Origin: Bacillus shivajii
GTDB lineage: Bacteria; Bacillota; Bacilli; Bacillales; Salisediminibacteriaceae
Direction: 5' to 3'
DNA: 64,000 bases
NCBI RefSeq assembly: GCF_020519665.1
Contig: NZ_CP084703.1
Location: 1,178,001-1,242,000 of the forward strand
Shown: positions 25,637-35,967 of the stretch, in pieces
Position numbering within the stretch: position 1 is the stretch's first letter
How the letters are laid out: the number at the start of each line of letters is the position of its first letter
Position numbers and translations under genes: made by a program
The notes under the pieces: model-generated
Told to the model about the DNA's origin: nothing
Seen by the model: only the letters and a program-made list of their open reading frames with translations
Database searches by the model: none

Positions 25637-27223
25637 ATGGGTCACGACAGTGTCATAATTATTGGTACGGGAATGGCGGCGCTTGTCACGGCATTGAAAC
25701 TTTGTAACGAAAAGAATGTGAAATTGTTCTCAAAGAATGGGATTGGTGATGGTAATTCTTGGAGAGCCCAAGGTGGGATTGCAGTTGCAATTGATCATAC
25801 CGACTATCCCTCAAACCATTATGAAGATACGTTAAAAGCTGGGGGCTACCACCACAATCTTGAAGCTACGATGTTAATGGTAGAGAAAGGACCAGCACTT
25901 CTTAGAAATTGGATGGAAATGGGGATGGAATTTGATCGTGATCACCGTGGTCACCTTTCTTTAGGAATGGAAGGTGCTCACAACTCACGAAGAATTCTGC
26001 ATGCTGGTGGAGATCAGACTGGGATGAGGTGTATGAACTTTCTACAGCGGTTACTTCCAAAGAATGTCGAAGTCATAAAAGAACAAGTCATTGACCTTCA
26101 AGTTACAGATGGTGTGTGTGATGGAGTCGTCACGAAAAAAGCTGATGGAAATACAAACACATACTTTGCTGAAGCAATCGTTATAGCGACAGGTGGATGT
26201 GGAGGGATTTTTCAACATACATCCAATGATCCAAATTTGATTGGTTCAGGGCTGACGATGGCTTACCGTGCCGGAGCAACGCTATCTGATTTAGAGTTTT
26301 TACAATTTCACCCTACAGTGATTCATAAAAATGGAAAGGTTATTGGATTAGCCTCCGAAGCACTCCGTGGGGAAGGTGCGCGACTTGTTGACGAAGCGGG
26401 AAACATTACGATGGAAAACCTCCACCCTTATGGTGACCTCGCCCCAAGAGATGTTGTAGCACGTGCCATTCATGAAAATGAACGTTTACAAAAAAAGAAC
26501 TATTTAGATATTACTCGAATTCCGAAATTTAAAGAACGTTTCCCACATATTTCAAAGATGTGTGAGGAAGCCGGAATTGACCTGAAAAAAGGTAGAATTC
26601 CTGTTACGACAGGGGCACACTTTCATATGGGAGGTGTTGTGACTGATATATACGGTCGGACGTCCATTGAAAGACTTTATGCTGTCGGAGAAGTCGCTCG
26701 CACAGGTGTACATGGAACCAACCGACTAGCAAGTAACTCTTTACTTGAGACAGTTGTATTTGGAACACAAGTGGCTGAAGATATTTTACGGCGATCTTCG
26801 GAGGTGGCGTGTAAGACAAAAGAGACTCATCAAACTATGAAACTTGGAAAAGAACCAGATTTACCAGCGAAGGAAGACATTAGACAGTACGTTTCTAACG
26901 CTTTAGGAGTCACAAGAACGAGTGCGACGTTACAAGGTTTTTTAACATGGTTAGAAAATACAGGTTTACAACAATGGAAAGATGCTTCATGGCTAAATTG
27001 GAAAATTGAAACAATCGAAAGAGCAACAATGATTACGACAGCTTGGTTAATAGCACGGTCTGCCATGGAGCGGACCGAAAGCCGTGGTGCTCACTTTCGA
27101 GTAGATTTTCCACAGAGGCAAAAAAAGTGGAGAAATGCCCAGCTTATTCATGAAGGAGAATCGTTGCGGGCAAAACGGACGAAGGGATGGAAAACAAATG
27201 ATCAACAAATGGTTACTTCATGA
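25637..27223 (+). CDS. nadB: L-aspartate oxidase
   Basis: Protein of 528 residues, an FAD-dependent flavoprotein. The dinucleotide loop is IIGTGMAALVTALKL at the N-terminus, followed by SWRAQGGIAVAID and a C-terminal domain with NSLLETVVFG. It converts L-aspartate to iminoaspartate, the first step of quinolinate synthesis. It starts the nadB-nadC-nadA operon downstream of the NiaR-type operator. The nadC start overlaps its end by 26 bases. Confidence 0.95.
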   Translation: MGHDSVIIIGTGMAALVTALKLCNEKNVKLFSKNGIGDGNSWRAQGGIAVAIDHTDYPSNHYEDTLKAGGYHHNLEATMLMVEKGPALLRNWMEMGMEFDRDHRGHLSLGMEGAHNSRRILHAGGDQTGMRCMNFLQRLLPKNVEVIKEQVIDLQVTDGVCDGVVTKKADGNTNTYFAEAIVIATGGCGGIFQHTSNDPNLIGSGLTMAYRAGATLSDLEFLQFHPTVIHKNGKVIGLASEALRGEGARLVDEAGNITMENLHPYGDLAPRDVVARAIHENERLQKKNYLDITRIPKFKERFPHISKMCEEAGIDLKKGRIPVTTGAHFHMGGVVTDIYGRTSIERLYAVGEVARTGVHGTNRLASNSLLETVVFGTQVAEDILRRSSEVACKTKETHQTMKLGKEPDLPAKEDIRQYVSNALGVTRTSATLQGFLTWLENTGLQQWKDASWLNWKIETIERATMITTAWLIARSAMERTESRGAHFRVDFPQRQKKWRNAQLIHEGESLRAKRTKGWKTNDQQMVTS

Positions 27224-28037
27224 TCAGTTGAAAAGTTTTTTTAAAGAAGACATCGGTTTTGGTGACCGAACTTCAGCATGTATTTTTGACGATGAAGTAG
27301 GAGAGGTTCAATTTCTTGCAAAACAACCTGGTGTTTTTTGTGGTAAAGCAATATTAACTGAAGGGTACGCACTCATTAATTCGGAAATTTCGGTGAACGT
27401 TGAAAAAAGAGATGGCGAGGAATTCGTCGAAGGAGATGTATTAGCTGTTGTGCAAGGTCCGATCAGTGACTTATTAACTTCTGAACGCGTTCTCTTAAAC
27501 TTAGTACAACGAATGAGTGGGGTCGCAACGTTAACTAGAAAAGCTAGTGAACAATTAATTGAATCAAAGACAAAAGTTTGTGATACGCGAAAAACGACAC
27601 CTGGATTAAGGATGCTAGAAAAGCATGCTGTTGAATGTGGAGGTGGCTTTAACCATCGCCTTCGTCTTGATGATGGCATTTTAATAAAAGATAATCATAT
27701 TGCTCGGTGTGGCTCGATAACAAATGCGGTAGAAAAAGCACGTGAAAAAGCAGGACATATGGTGAAAATTGAGGTTGAAACAGAAAATGTTGAACAAGTA
27801 AAAGAGGCCGTCAGAGCAGGAGTCGATGTGATTATGTTTGACAATTGTTCACCTGAACAAACAAAAGAATGGATGGCTTACGTACCTGATCATATCATGA
27901 CAGAAGTTTCTGGTGGGATTACGTTAAATGAAATAAAGAATTATGGCGAAAGTGGTGTCGATTTTCTATCGATGGGAGCACTAACTCATTCAGTAAAATC
28001 AATCGATATTAGCTTAGATGTTAGGGGTGGAGAGTAA
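27198..28037 (+). CDS. nadC: Quinolinate phosphoribosyltransferase (carboxylating)
   Basis: Protein of 279 residues. Visible family motifs are [16 protein letters not shown] and [22 protein letters not shown]. It decarboxylates quinolinate with PRPP to form nicotinate mononucleotide. The ATG at 27198 (MINKWLL) is preceded by GAAGGGATGG, overlaps the end of nadB and was preferred to the longer upstream frame. nadA follows at once, sharing one base (TAATG). Confidence 0.95.
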   Translation: MINKWLLHDQLKSFFKEDIGFGDRTSACIFDDEVGEVQFLAKQPGVFCGKAILTEGYALINSEISVNVEKRDGEEFVEGDVLAVVQGPISDLLTSERVLLNLVQRMSGVATLTRKASEQLIESKTKVCDTRKTTPGLRMLEKHAVECGGGFNHRLRLDDGILIKDNHIARCGSITNAVEKAREKAGHMVKIEVETENVEQVKEAVRAGVDVIMFDNCSPEQTKEWMAYVPDHIMTEVSGGITLNEIKNYGESGVDFLSMGALTHSVKSIDISLDVRGGE

Positions 28038-29146
28038 TGAGCATGAGCTTATTTGATCTTCAAGAAAAAACGTTGCCAAATAAATATAAAGAAATGACAA
28101 ATGATGAGTTGCAAGATAAAGCGGTTCAATTGAAATTGGAATTAGGTGATCAGTTATTTATTCCAGGCCACCATTACCAAAAAGAAGAAGTCATTCAATT
28201 TGCTGATGCTACAGGCGATTCGTTGCAATTAGCGATCGTTTCTGCACAAAATCAAGAAGCAAAGTATGTTGTCTTCTGTGGGGTTCATTTTATGGCAGAA
28301 ACGGCAGATATTTTGACAGGTAATGATCAAACGGTCGTGCTACCAGATATGCGAGCAGGTTGTTCAATGGCAGATATGGCGAACTTAAAGCAAACCGAAA
28401 AAGCGTGGGAAGAATTAACGGCGATTTATGGAGATACGATTGTACCGATGACCTATGTGAATTCCACAGCTGATATCAAAGCTTTTGTCGGTAGACATGG
28501 CGGTGCAACGTTAACCTCTTCCAATGCTAGAAAAATGCTTGAATGGGCCTATGAACAAAAAAAACGTGTTCTATTTTTACCAGACCAGCATTTAGGGAGA
28601 AATACTGGTTATGACTTAGGGATACCTCTACATGAAATGACCGTTTGGGACCCAATAAAAAACGAGTTAATTGCAGATGAAAACAATACAGTTGAGGATA
28701 CAAAAATGATTTTATGGCGTGGACATTGCTCCGTACATGAAAACTTTAGAACAGAACATATTGCTGAACTGCGCGAGAATGAACCAGACCGAAAAATTAT
28801 TGTTCACCCAGAATGTACGTGGGAAGTTGTCCAGAAGTCAGATGATTCAGGATCAACGAAGAAGATTATTGAAACGATAGAAAACGCACCGTCAGGAAGT
28901 AAGTGGGCGATTGGAACAGAGATGAACTTAGTAAACCGTCTTATTAAAAATCACCCTGACAAAGATATTGTTTCGTTAAATAAAGAAATGTGTCCTTGTT
29001 TAACGATGAACCGTATAGATTTACCTCACTTTGTCTGGGCATTAGATTGTATCGCAAATGGCGAAGTAAATAATACGATTTCAGTAAATGAAGAGATTGC
29101 AAAAGATGCAAAAGTTGCAATTGAACGGATGTTTCAATTTGTATAA
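28037..29146 (+). CDS. nadA: Quinolinate synthase
   Basis: Protein of 369 residues (B. subtilis NadA has 368). It condenses iminoaspartate with dihydroxyacetone phosphate using a [4Fe-4S] cluster. Probable cluster ligands are C109 ([11 protein letters not shown]), a cysteine near 231 ([11 protein letters not shown]) and one in [10 protein letters not shown] near 318. NifS encoded opposite likely supplies the sulfur. The first ATG shares a base with the nadC stop; a second ATG two codons later is possible. Confidence 0.95.
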   Translation: MSMSLFDLQEKTLPNKYKEMTNDELQDKAVQLKLELGDQLFIPGHHYQKEEVIQFADATGDSLQLAIVSAQNQEAKYVVFCGVHFMAETADILTGNDQTVVLPDMRAGCSMADMANLKQTEKAWEELTAIYGDTIVPMTYVNSTADIKAFVGRHGGATLTSSNARKMLEWAYEQKKRVLFLPDQHLGRNTGYDLGIPLHEMTVWDPIKNELIADENNTVEDTKMILWRGHCSVHENFRTEHIAELRENEPDRKIIVHPECTWEVVQKSDDSGSTKKIIETIENAPSGSKWAIGTEMNLVNRLIKNHPDKDIVSLNKEMCPCLTMNRIDLPHFVWALDCIANGEVNNTISVNEEIAKDAKVAIERMFQFV

Positions 29147-29167
29147 TTTTTTAACTAATTAAATGTG

Positions 29168-29204
29168 CACCCCTTCCAATCATGTCAATGTATTAGAAGG
29201 GGTG
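29168..29204 (+). terminator. Terminator of the nad operon
   Basis: CACCCCTTC (29168-29176) pairs with GAAGGGGTG (29196-29204); the sequence after is only moderately T-rich. Confidence 0.75.
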
Positions 29205-29328
29205 TTCATCTATTCACATAATTTATAATATTATAAATTGATTGTCAATTCAGAAAATGTTATTTATAATAGACTTAATTATTTGAGAGAAATCTGAACG
29301 ATTGCTCAGTCAGTATGATTTCTCTTTT

Positions 29329-29535
29329 AAAAGGCTATTTTCTAAAAGATAGTGATAAAAATTTAGCTCTCGAATACGTTCCAGGCGGACGCTTTCCGCG
29401 GGCACGGCCTCAACTTCCCAAAATTCACCATGTTCATTTTGGGTGATTTTCGGCTCGCGCTGTTCCCGCTGGAGTCGCCGCCTTGCACTTCTTCGAAATT
29501 ATAAAAAACAACATCATATGTGAAAATAGCCTTTT
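29329..29535. repeat. Palindromic intergenic element, no 67-bp unit
   Basis: The ends are inverted: AAAAGGCTATTTTC (29329-29342) and GAAAATAGCCTTTT (29522-29535). The interior has GGCGGACGCTTTCCGCGGGC and, further on, CCCGCTGGAGTCGCCGCC, so it folds into a long imperfect palindrome. Similar terminal sequences bound the elements at 17697 and 48731. It lies between the NAD and leucine operons and encodes nothing. Confidence 0.7.
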
Positions 29536-29583
29536 TAAAAAACAAAAATGTAAGCCTTTACATGAAATGGAGGAGAGGGATTC

Positions 29584-30732
29584 ATGAATTTTTCATTAAC
29601 GAAAGAACAAATCATGATACGGGATATGGTAAGGGATTTTGCGCAGAAAGAAGTAAAACCAATTGCAGAAGAAGTCGATCGTACAGAAAGGTTCCCAATT
29701 GAAAACTTTAATAAAATGGGTGAACTTGGACTATTGGGTATTCCATTCCCAGAAGAATATGGTGGGTCTGGCGGAGATACAATCTCTTATATTCTAGCTG
29801 TTGAAGAAATTGGGAAAGCATGTGGAAGCACAGGGCTTAGCTATGCAGCTGCTGTTTCCTTAGGTGCATCACCTCTTTATTATTTCGGAACAGAAGAACA
29901 GAAAAAAGAACATCTCATTCCACTTGCAAAAGGGGAAAGTTTAGGAGCGTTTGGGTTAACGGAGCCAAATGCTGGTTCAGATGCAGGAGGAACGAGAACG
30001 AAAGCAGTTCTTGAAGGTGATGAATATGTCATCAATGGTGAAAAGTGCTGGATTACAAATACAAGTTACGCACGTACGGTTATTGTCACTGCAGTAAATG
30101 GCGTAGATGATCGTGGCAAGAAGAAAATTTCTGCATTTATCGTACCAACTGATTCAAAAGGATTAACGATTCGTAGTGAGTACGAAAAGATGGGGGTACG
30201 CGGCTCCAATACGACCGAATTAGTGTTAGAAGATGTGAGAGTACCAAAGGAAAATATATTAGGTGATCCAGATAAAGGCTTTAATCAATTTTTGTATACG
30301 CTTGATGGTGGACGTATTTCGATTGCAGCTCTTGCAGTTGGTGTCGGTCAAGCGGCTTACGAAGCAGCACTTGAATACAGTAAGGAACGAAAACAGTTCG
30401 GAAAGCCGATCGGAAGCTTCCAAGCGATTCAGTTTAAGTTAGCGGATATGGCGATGGAATTAGAGTTAGCACGCAATATGGTTCATAAAGCTGCATGGTT
30501 AAAAGACAATGAAAAACCATTTAAAAAAGAGGCAGCATATGCAAAGCTTTTTGCTTCAGAAGCAGCGATGAGAGCTTGTAACCAAGCGATTCAAATTCAC
30601 GGTGGTTACGGGTATATGCGTGAATATCATGTAGAACGTTTTTTACGTGATGCAAAGCTTTTAGAGATCGGAGAAGGTACATCAGAAGTTCAACGTATGG
30701 TTATTGCTAGAGAAATTGGTTGTCCAAGATAG
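29584..30732 (+). CDS. yngJ: Acyl-CoA dehydrogenase, probable isovaleryl-CoA dehydrogenase (YngJ-like)
   Basis: Protein of 382 residues. FAD/substrate motifs are LTEPNAGSDAGG and GEKCWITN, and the C-terminal EGTSEVQR places the probable catalytic glutamate at E364. It oxidises isovaleryl-CoA, the third step of leucine breakdown, using FAD. The assignment to this substrate rests on the following genes, which encode the rest of the pathway in the B. subtilis yng order. GGAGGAGAGGG precedes the ATG. No AMP-forming ligase (yngI) follows, unlike in B. subtilis. Confidence 0.88.
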   Translation: MNFSLTKEQIMIRDMVRDFAQKEVKPIAEEVDRTERFPIENFNKMGELGLLGIPFPEEYGGSGGDTISYILAVEEIGKACGSTGLSYAAAVSLGASPLYYFGTEEQKKEHLIPLAKGESLGAFGLTEPNAGSDAGGTRTKAVLEGDEYVINGEKCWITNTSYARTVIVTAVNGVDDRGKKKISAFIVPTDSKGLTIRSEYEKMGVRGSNTTELVLEDVRVPKENILGDPDKGFNQFLYTLDGGRISIAALAVGVGQAAYEAALEYSKERKQFGKPIGSFQAIQFKLADMAMELELARNMVHKAAWLKDNEKPFKKEAAYAKLFASEAAMRACNQAIQIHGGYGYMREYHVERFLRDAKLLEIGEGTSEVQRMVIAREIGCPR

Positions 30733-30743
30733 GGGGAATGAAT

Positions 30744-32093
30744 ATGTATAACAAAATTTTAATTGCAAATCGTGGCGAAATTGCCGTAAGAATTATAAAA
30801 ACATGTAAGCGACTTGGGATCAAAACAATTGCTGTATATTCCGAAGCAGATAAAGAGAGCGTACACGTGAAGATGGCAGATGAATCATTTTTATTAGGTG
30901 GTTCGCGTGTGAATGAAAGTTATTTAAATATGGACCGTGTACTAGAGGCTGCAAAAACGATGAATGCTGATGCGGTTCACCCAGGGTATGGTTTTCTATC
31001 AGAAAACACAGAGTTTGCGAAAAAAGCAGAAGATGCAGGGATTACATTTATCGGGCCAAAATCTGGAGTCATTGAAAAAATGGGGAACAAAATTCAAGCC
31101 CGTGAATCGATGGTTCGTGCAGAGGTTCCAGTGATTCCTGGAAAAACATTATCGAATACAGATGAAAGCACCGTATTAAAAGCAGCAAGGGAGATCGGTT
31201 ATCCAGTCATGCTTAAAGCTGCAGCCGGTGGCGGCGGTATTGGTATGCAAAAAGTCGACCATGAAAAAGAAATGATGAAAGTTCTTCCTTCTGTTATGAA
31301 AAAAGCGGAAACATTTTTTGGCTCAGCGGAAGTATATTTGGAAAAATTTATCGAAAATCCGAGGCATATTGAAGCACAAATTGCAGGAGATGAGTCAGGA
31401 AATGTCGTATGTTTAGGGGAGAGGGACTGCTCAATTCAACGCAGGCACCAAAAAATTGTCGAAGAGGCTCCTTCAACGTTTTTATCAAATGAGGGACGTA
31501 AAAAGTTATTTGATACAGCGGTTAAGGCAGGTGAGGCGATCAGCTATACGAATGTTGGAACTGTCGAATTTTTAGTCGATGAAAATGAAAATATTTATTT
31601 CCTTGAAATGAATACACGTCTTCAAGTAGAGCACCCAGTAACAGAGGAAGTAACTGGACTAGATTTAGTCGAGTGGCAAATTCACTTGGCGTTAGGAAAA
31701 GAAATTGCAACGTTTTTAGATCGAGGAGATACAGCTGTTCACGCGATTGAAGTACGTATTTATGCTGAAGATCCAAAAACGTTTTTCCCTTCACCTGGAA
31801 AGCTTGAAACGTGGCAGTTCCCAGAGCAAGAAGGGATTCGTTATGACTTTGGAGTAGAAGAAGGAGCAACAATATCCCCGTTTTATGATCCAATGATCGG
31901 GAAAGTCATTGGAAAAGGAACATCAAGAGACGATGTGATTGAAAAGCTCATTCATTGTTTAGAACAAGCAGAAGTAAAAGGAATTAAAACAAACATTCCA
32001 ATGCTTTTAGATACGCTTCGTCATTCAGTTTTTAAAGAAGGAAAAGCAACGACAAATTTTGTTCAGGAATACTTTATTCTTGCTTCAAAATAA
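30744..32093 (+). CDS. yngH: Biotin carboxylase subunit of methylcrotonyl-CoA carboxylase (YngH-like)
   Basis: Protein of 449 residues with the biotin carboxylase fold: ILIANRGEIAVRII at the N-terminus, ATP-grasp loop KAAAGGGGIGMQ, and ERDCSIQRRHQKIVEEAPS and EMNTRLQVEHPVTEE in the ATP/active-site region. It carboxylates the biotin carried on the next, small protein. AGGGGG precedes the ATG at 30744; an earlier reading from 30720 overlaps the dehydrogenase. Separate carboxylase and biotin carrier proteins are as in B. subtilis YngH. Confidence 0.93.
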   Translation: MYNKILIANRGEIAVRIIKTCKRLGIKTIAVYSEADKESVHVKMADESFLLGGSRVNESYLNMDRVLEAAKTMNADAVHPGYGFLSENTEFAKKAEDAGITFIGPKSGVIEKMGNKIQARESMVRAEVPVIPGKTLSNTDESTVLKAAREIGYPVMLKAAAGGGGIGMQKVDHEKEMMKVLPSVMKKAETFFGSAEVYLEKFIENPRHIEAQIAGDESGNVVCLGERDCSIQRRHQKIVEEAPSTFLSNEGRKKLFDTAVKAGEAISYTNVGTVEFLVDENENIYFLEMNTRLQVEHPVTEEVTGLDLVEWQIHLALGKEIATFLDRGDTAVHAIEVRIYAEDPKTFFPSPGKLETWQFPEQEGIRYDFGVEEGATISPFYDPMIGKVIGKGTSRDDVIEKLIHCLEQAEVKGIKTNIPMLLDTLRHSVFKEGKATTNFVQEYFILASK

Positions 32094-32124
32094 GTCATTA
32101 CAACTTTGAGGAGGATCATCTATC

Positions 32125-32340
32125 ATGAAAGAAATTAAAACAAATATGGCAGGAAATGTATGGAAAGTTCAAGTTACACCAGGAGACGAAGTGAAGGTTG
32201 GTCAAGAAGTTGTTATTTTAGAATCAATGAAAATGGAAATTCCGATTACTGCAGAAGTAGAAGGAATTGTTGATGAATTAAAAGTCGAAGAAGGCGGATT
32301 CGTTAATGAAGAAGATGTATTAATGACGTTAAAGGATTAA
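32125..32340 (+). CDS. yngHB: Biotin carboxyl carrier protein (YngHB-like)
   Basis: Protein of 71 residues, a single biotinyl domain. The biotin attachment motif is ESMKMEIP, with the modified lysine at K36, as found in biotin carriers generally. It carries carboxyl groups between the biotin carboxylase upstream and the carboxyltransferase encoded at 34067. GAGGAGG precedes the ATG. The small size is normal for this family. Confidence 0.95.
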   Translation: MKEIKTNMAGNVWKVQVTPGDEVKVGQEVVILESMKMEIPITAEVEGIVDELKVEEGGFVNEEDVLMTLKD

Positions 32341-32354
32341 TAGGAGGTTTCCTT

Positions 32355-33248
32355 GTGAAGTTACCAAAAAAGGTGCAAATAAAGGAAGTAGGCCCTCGTG
32401 ATGGACTTCAAAATGAGAAAGTTTCCGTACCGACACATATAAAAGTTGAATGGATTAATAAATTGAGTGAAACAGGTCTTGATTATATCGAATTCTCTTC
32501 TTTTGTTCATCCGAAATGGATCCCAGTGTTAGCTGATGCAGCGGAAGTAGCTAAGTTAATAAAACGGAACCCAAATGTTACTTACGCTGCATTGATTCCT
32601 AATATGAAAGGGCTGGAGCGAGCCTTAACTGTCGGAATTGATGAGGCATCTGTTTTTATGTCAGCTAGTGATACGCATAACCGAAAGAATATTAATAAAT
32701 CGATTGAAGAAACGTTCCCTGTTCTGCAAGAAGTAGTTGATGGGGCAATAAAAGCAGAGAAAAACGTACGCGGCTATGTATCAACCGTATTTGGTTGCCC
32801 GTATGATGGCGCTGTTGATGTCGATGAAGTGAAAAAAGTCGTTTATAAGCTTATGGAAATGGGTGTTTACGAAGTTTCGCTCGGAGATACGATTGGTGTT
32901 GCAAACCCTAAGCAAGTGAATGATGTATTAGATGAACTTTTGCGAGAGTTTCCTGTTGATAAACTAGCGCTGCATCTGCATGATACGAGAGGAATGGCTC
33001 TTGCAAATACGCTTGTTGGCGTAGAAAAAGGGATCAAGACATTTGATAGTGCACTGGGGGGTCTTGGAGGTTGTCCTTATGCAAAAGGTGCAACAGGGAA
33101 CGTTGCAAGTGAAGATTTAATTCATATGCTTGGTGAAATGGGAATTGATACAAATGTTCAATTTGAGCGTTTTATGGAAGCGGCAAAGTATATTGAAAAT
33201 GCTTTAAATAAAAGCTTGCCAAGTCACCAGTTACAAATAGTGCGTTAA
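32355..33248 (+). CDS. yngG: Hydroxymethylglutaryl-CoA lyase (YngG-like)
   Basis: Protein of 297 residues. The start is GTG, preceded by TAGGAGG. Family motifs include EVGPRDGLQNE at the N-terminus, YVSTVFGCPYDGAVD, and GGLGGCPYAKGATGN with the catalytic cysteine of the lyase loop. It splits HMG-CoA into acetyl-CoA and acetoacetate, the last step of the leucine pathway. The acetoacetate is then handled by scoAB downstream. Confidence 0.95.
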   Translation: MKLPKKVQIKEVGPRDGLQNEKVSVPTHIKVEWINKLSETGLDYIEFSSFVHPKWIPVLADAAEVAKLIKRNPNVTYAALIPNMKGLERALTVGIDEASVFMSASDTHNRKNINKSIEETFPVLQEVVDGAIKAEKNVRGYVSTVFGCPYDGAVDVDEVKKVVYKLMEMGVYEVSLGDTIGVANPKQVNDVLDELLREFPVDKLALHLHDTRGMALANTLVGVEKGIKTFDSALGGLGGCPYAKGATGNVASEDLIHMLGEMGIDTNVQFERFMEAAKYIENALNKSLPSHQLQIVR

Positions 33249-33261
33249 TGAAAGGTTGGTC

Positions 33262-34041
33262 ATGATGGAATGGATCGAAGCGACAGTCGATAATTATATC
33301 GGCTATTTAACGTTGAAGAGAAAAGACGCAGCAAATGCACTTTCTCAAGCAATGCTAGATGAGATCATTATTCAACTTAAAGATTGGACTTTTGATAAAG
33401 AGATACGTGCCATCATTATTAGTGGTGACGGGGAGAAAGTATTTTGTGCAGGCGCTGATTTACGTGAACGGCAAGGAATGTCCGAAAAAGAAGTTCGTCA
33501 AGCTGTTGCCAAAATACGTGAGACCGTCAATCTAGTTGAAAGTATTCCAGTTCCGGTCATTGCTGCATTAAATGGAGCAGCAATCGGTGGAGGCTTAGAA
33601 CTCGCACTAGCATGTGATTTAAGAATTGCTTCAGAGCATGCAAAGTTTGGTTTATCAGAGACAACATTAGGGATTATTCCAGGTGCAGGTGGAACACAAC
33701 GTTTACCACGTGAAATTGGCATGCAACGCGCAAAACAGCTTATTTATACAGGCGAAAAAATTACAGCAGAAAAAGCTTTTGACTGGGGATTAGTGTTAAA
33801 AGTTGTCCCTTATAAACTTCTTATTGAAGAAGCGACCCAGTTAGCAACAACTATTGTAAGTAATGGTCCGATTGCAGTAAAGCAAGCGAAATTTGCAATT
33901 AACCAAGGGACCGAAGTCGATTTAAAAACGGGTCTTGCAATCGAAGAAAAAGCCTACGAAGTTATTATTCCTACGAAAGATCGTTTGGAAGGTCTTCAAG
34001 CATTTAAAGAAAAACGAAAGCCAAATTATACAGGCGAGTAA
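33262..34041 (+). CDS. yngF: Methylglutaconyl-CoA hydratase (enoyl-CoA hydratase family, YngF-like)
   Basis: Protein of 259 residues, crotonase fold. Oxyanion hole motifs are FCAGADLRERQG and ALNGAAIGGGLELALACDL, and the catalytic glutamates lie in LSETTLGIIPGAGG. It hydrates 3-methylglutaconyl-CoA to HMG-CoA. Two ATGs lie side by side; 33262 was chosen with AAAGG upstream. The exact substrate is inferred from the operon rather than from residues. Confidence 0.9.
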   Translation: MMEWIEATVDNYIGYLTLKRKDAANALSQAMLDEIIIQLKDWTFDKEIRAIIISGDGEKVFCAGADLRERQGMSEKEVRQAVAKIRETVNLVESIPVPVIAALNGAAIGGGLELALACDLRIASEHAKFGLSETTLGIIPGAGGTQRLPREIGMQRAKQLIYTGEKITAEKAFDWGLVLKVVPYKLLIEEATQLATTIVSNGPIAVKQAKFAINQGTEVDLKTGLAIEEKAYEVIIPTKDRLEGLQAFKEKRKPNYTGE

Positions 34042-34066
34042 CAGTATGGGTTGAAAGGGTGAGACG

Positions 34067-35596
34067 ATGAGTCAGGAAAGTCGTTGGAATGAAATTGTTG
34101 ATACGATTGAAAAAGGCGGAGCCGAAAAATATCACGAAGCAAATGAAAAAAAGGGGAAAATGTTTGTTCGTAAACGTCTTGCTCTCCTTTTTGATCATGG
34201 TGAATGGAAAGAAGACGGAAAATTCGCGAATTTCCAAGCGGAAGGGCTACCAGCTGATGGTGTGATAACAGCCATCGGGAAAGTCCAAGGGAAGACAGTT
34301 TGTGTCATGGCCAACGATTCTACCGTCAAAGCAGGATCCTGGGGGTCACGGACGGTTGAAAAAATCATTCGCATTCAAGAAACGGCAGAGAAGATGGAAG
34401 TGCCATTATTATATTTGGTTGATTCTGCTGGTGCAAGAATTACAGACCAAATTGAAATGTTTCCTGGCCGTAGAGGAGCAGGACGAATTTTTTACAATCA
34501 AGTGAAACTTTCAGGGAAAATCCCGCAAGTTTGTTTGCTTTTTGGTCCATCTGCTGCAGGAGGCGCGTATATTCCAGCGTTTTGTGACGTAGTCATGATG
34601 GTAGATGGAAATGCTTCTATGTACTTAGGGTCGCCACGAATGGCAGAGATGGTCATCGGTGAAAAAGTTTCATTAGAAGAAATGGGCGGAGCCCGTATGC
34701 ATTGCTCTGTCTCAGGGTGCGGTGATGTACTCGTCGAGAGTGAAGAAGAAGCGATTGAAAAAGCAAAATCATACTTAAGTTACTTCCCATCTAACTATTT
34801 AAACTTACCAGAACAAAAAGAGACACAAGAACCTAAAAAATTAGAAAAAACACTTGAGGATTTAATTCCAGAAAATCAAAATGCGCCATTTGATATGCAT
34901 GAGTTTATTCATGGGCTTGTCGATGAAGACAGTTTCTTTGAAATGAAAGAGCTTTTTGCCAAAGAGCTAATTACTGGTTTTGCTCGTATTGACGGGCGAA
35001 GTGTTGGAATTATAGCGAACCAACCACGCCAAAAAGGTGGCGTGCTGTTCCATGATTCTGCAGATAAGGCAGCAAGGTTTATTACGCTTTGCGATGCTTA
35101 TCACATTCCACTTTTATTCTTAGCAGATGTACCTGGTTTTATGATTGGAACAAAAGTAGAAAGAGCTGGAATTATTCGTCATGGGGCAAAAATGATCTCT
35201 GCGATGTCTGAAGCAACGGTTCCAAAAATTTCTGTCGTTGTTCGTAAAGCATACGGAGCTGGTTTGTATGCAATGAGTGGCCCAGCTTTTGAACCTGATT
35301 GCTGTATTGCTCTTCCTTCAGCACAAATTGCTGTAATGGGTCCAGAAGCAGCGGTAAATGCAGTTTATGCAAATAAAATTCAATCACTCCCTCCAGAGGA
35401 AAGGCCAGCATTTATTCAAGAGAAGCGAAAAGAGTATCAAGAAAATATTGATATTTATCGACTTGCATCAGAATTAATCGTTGACGACATCGTTCAAGCT
35501 AACGACTTACGTGATGAACTAGTTAATCGTTTTGATCTTTACTCTTCTAAGTATCAAGTGTTCACTGATCGAAAACATGCTGTGTACCCAGTCTAA
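34067..35596 (+). CDS. yngE: Carboxyltransferase subunit of methylcrotonyl-CoA carboxylase (YngE-like)
   Basis: Protein of 509 residues, the two-domain carboxyltransferase fold. Motifs include VDSAGARITDQIEMFPGRRG in the N-terminal domain and FLADVPGFMIGTKVERAGIIR in the C-terminal domain, plus GAYIPAFCD, typical of the acyl-CoA carboxylase beta subunit. It transfers carboxyl from biotin to 3-methylcrotonyl-CoA. It is the last gene of the leucine operon and is followed by a large intergenic element. Confidence 0.93.
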   Translation: MSQESRWNEIVDTIEKGGAEKYHEANEKKGKMFVRKRLALLFDHGEWKEDGKFANFQAEGLPADGVITAIGKVQGKTVCVMANDSTVKAGSWGSRTVEKIIRIQETAEKMEVPLLYLVDSAGARITDQIEMFPGRRGAGRIFYNQVKLSGKIPQVCLLFGPSAAGGAYIPAFCDVVMMVDGNASMYLGSPRMAEMVIGEKVSLEEMGGARMHCSVSGCGDVLVESEEEAIEKAKSYLSYFPSNYLNLPEQKETQEPKKLEKTLEDLIPENQNAPFDMHEFIHGLVDEDSFFEMKELFAKELITGFARIDGRSVGIIANQPRQKGGVLFHDSADKAARFITLCDAYHIPLLFLADVPGFMIGTKVERAGIIRHGAKMISAMSEATVPKISVVVRKAYGAGLYAMSGPAFEPDCCIALPSAQIAVMGPEAAVNAVYANKIQSLPPEERPAFIQEKRKEYQENIDIYRLASELIVDDIVQANDLRDELVNRFDLYSSKYQVFTDRKHAVYPV

Positions 35597-35679
35597 GATC
35601 GACAATCCACAACTCTCAAAAGGGTAATTAGGCTTAATTCCATCAAGATATAACTGCGTGTTTGTTTTACAGTAAGGTT

Positions 35680-35967
35680 CTGTTATTCTTTATTGTTGAT
35701 TTTCGAAAATCACGAGACGCCGGCGGGGAAAGGAAGAGCTAAGAGCATTTACTTCACGATTATGCTACGATTTGTCTCGACGGATGCCACTACAGTTCTT
35801 TTCGGGCAGAGGAAGAGACAGAAGATCCATCGGGATGCTAGCTGAAGCCTCGCCACGGCAAAGAAGACACCGTGAATGCAAGCGAAGTGAAGCATGAACG
35901 GATGTCGCACTTGTGCCCAGAGGTGCAAGCGAGTGTGTTTTGTGAAATCAACACTAAGCTTTAACAG
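35680..35967. repeat. Composite palindromic element with one inverted 67-bp unit
   Basis: The ends are imperfect inverted repeats (CTGTTATTCTTTATTGTTGA at 35680-35699 against a rightmost end with TGAAATCAACACTAAGC). The 67-bp unit lies in reverse orientation at 35859-35925. The element fills the gap between the leucine operon and scoA; the long upstream reading frame of scoA passes through it and is not real protein. Confidence 0.65.
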
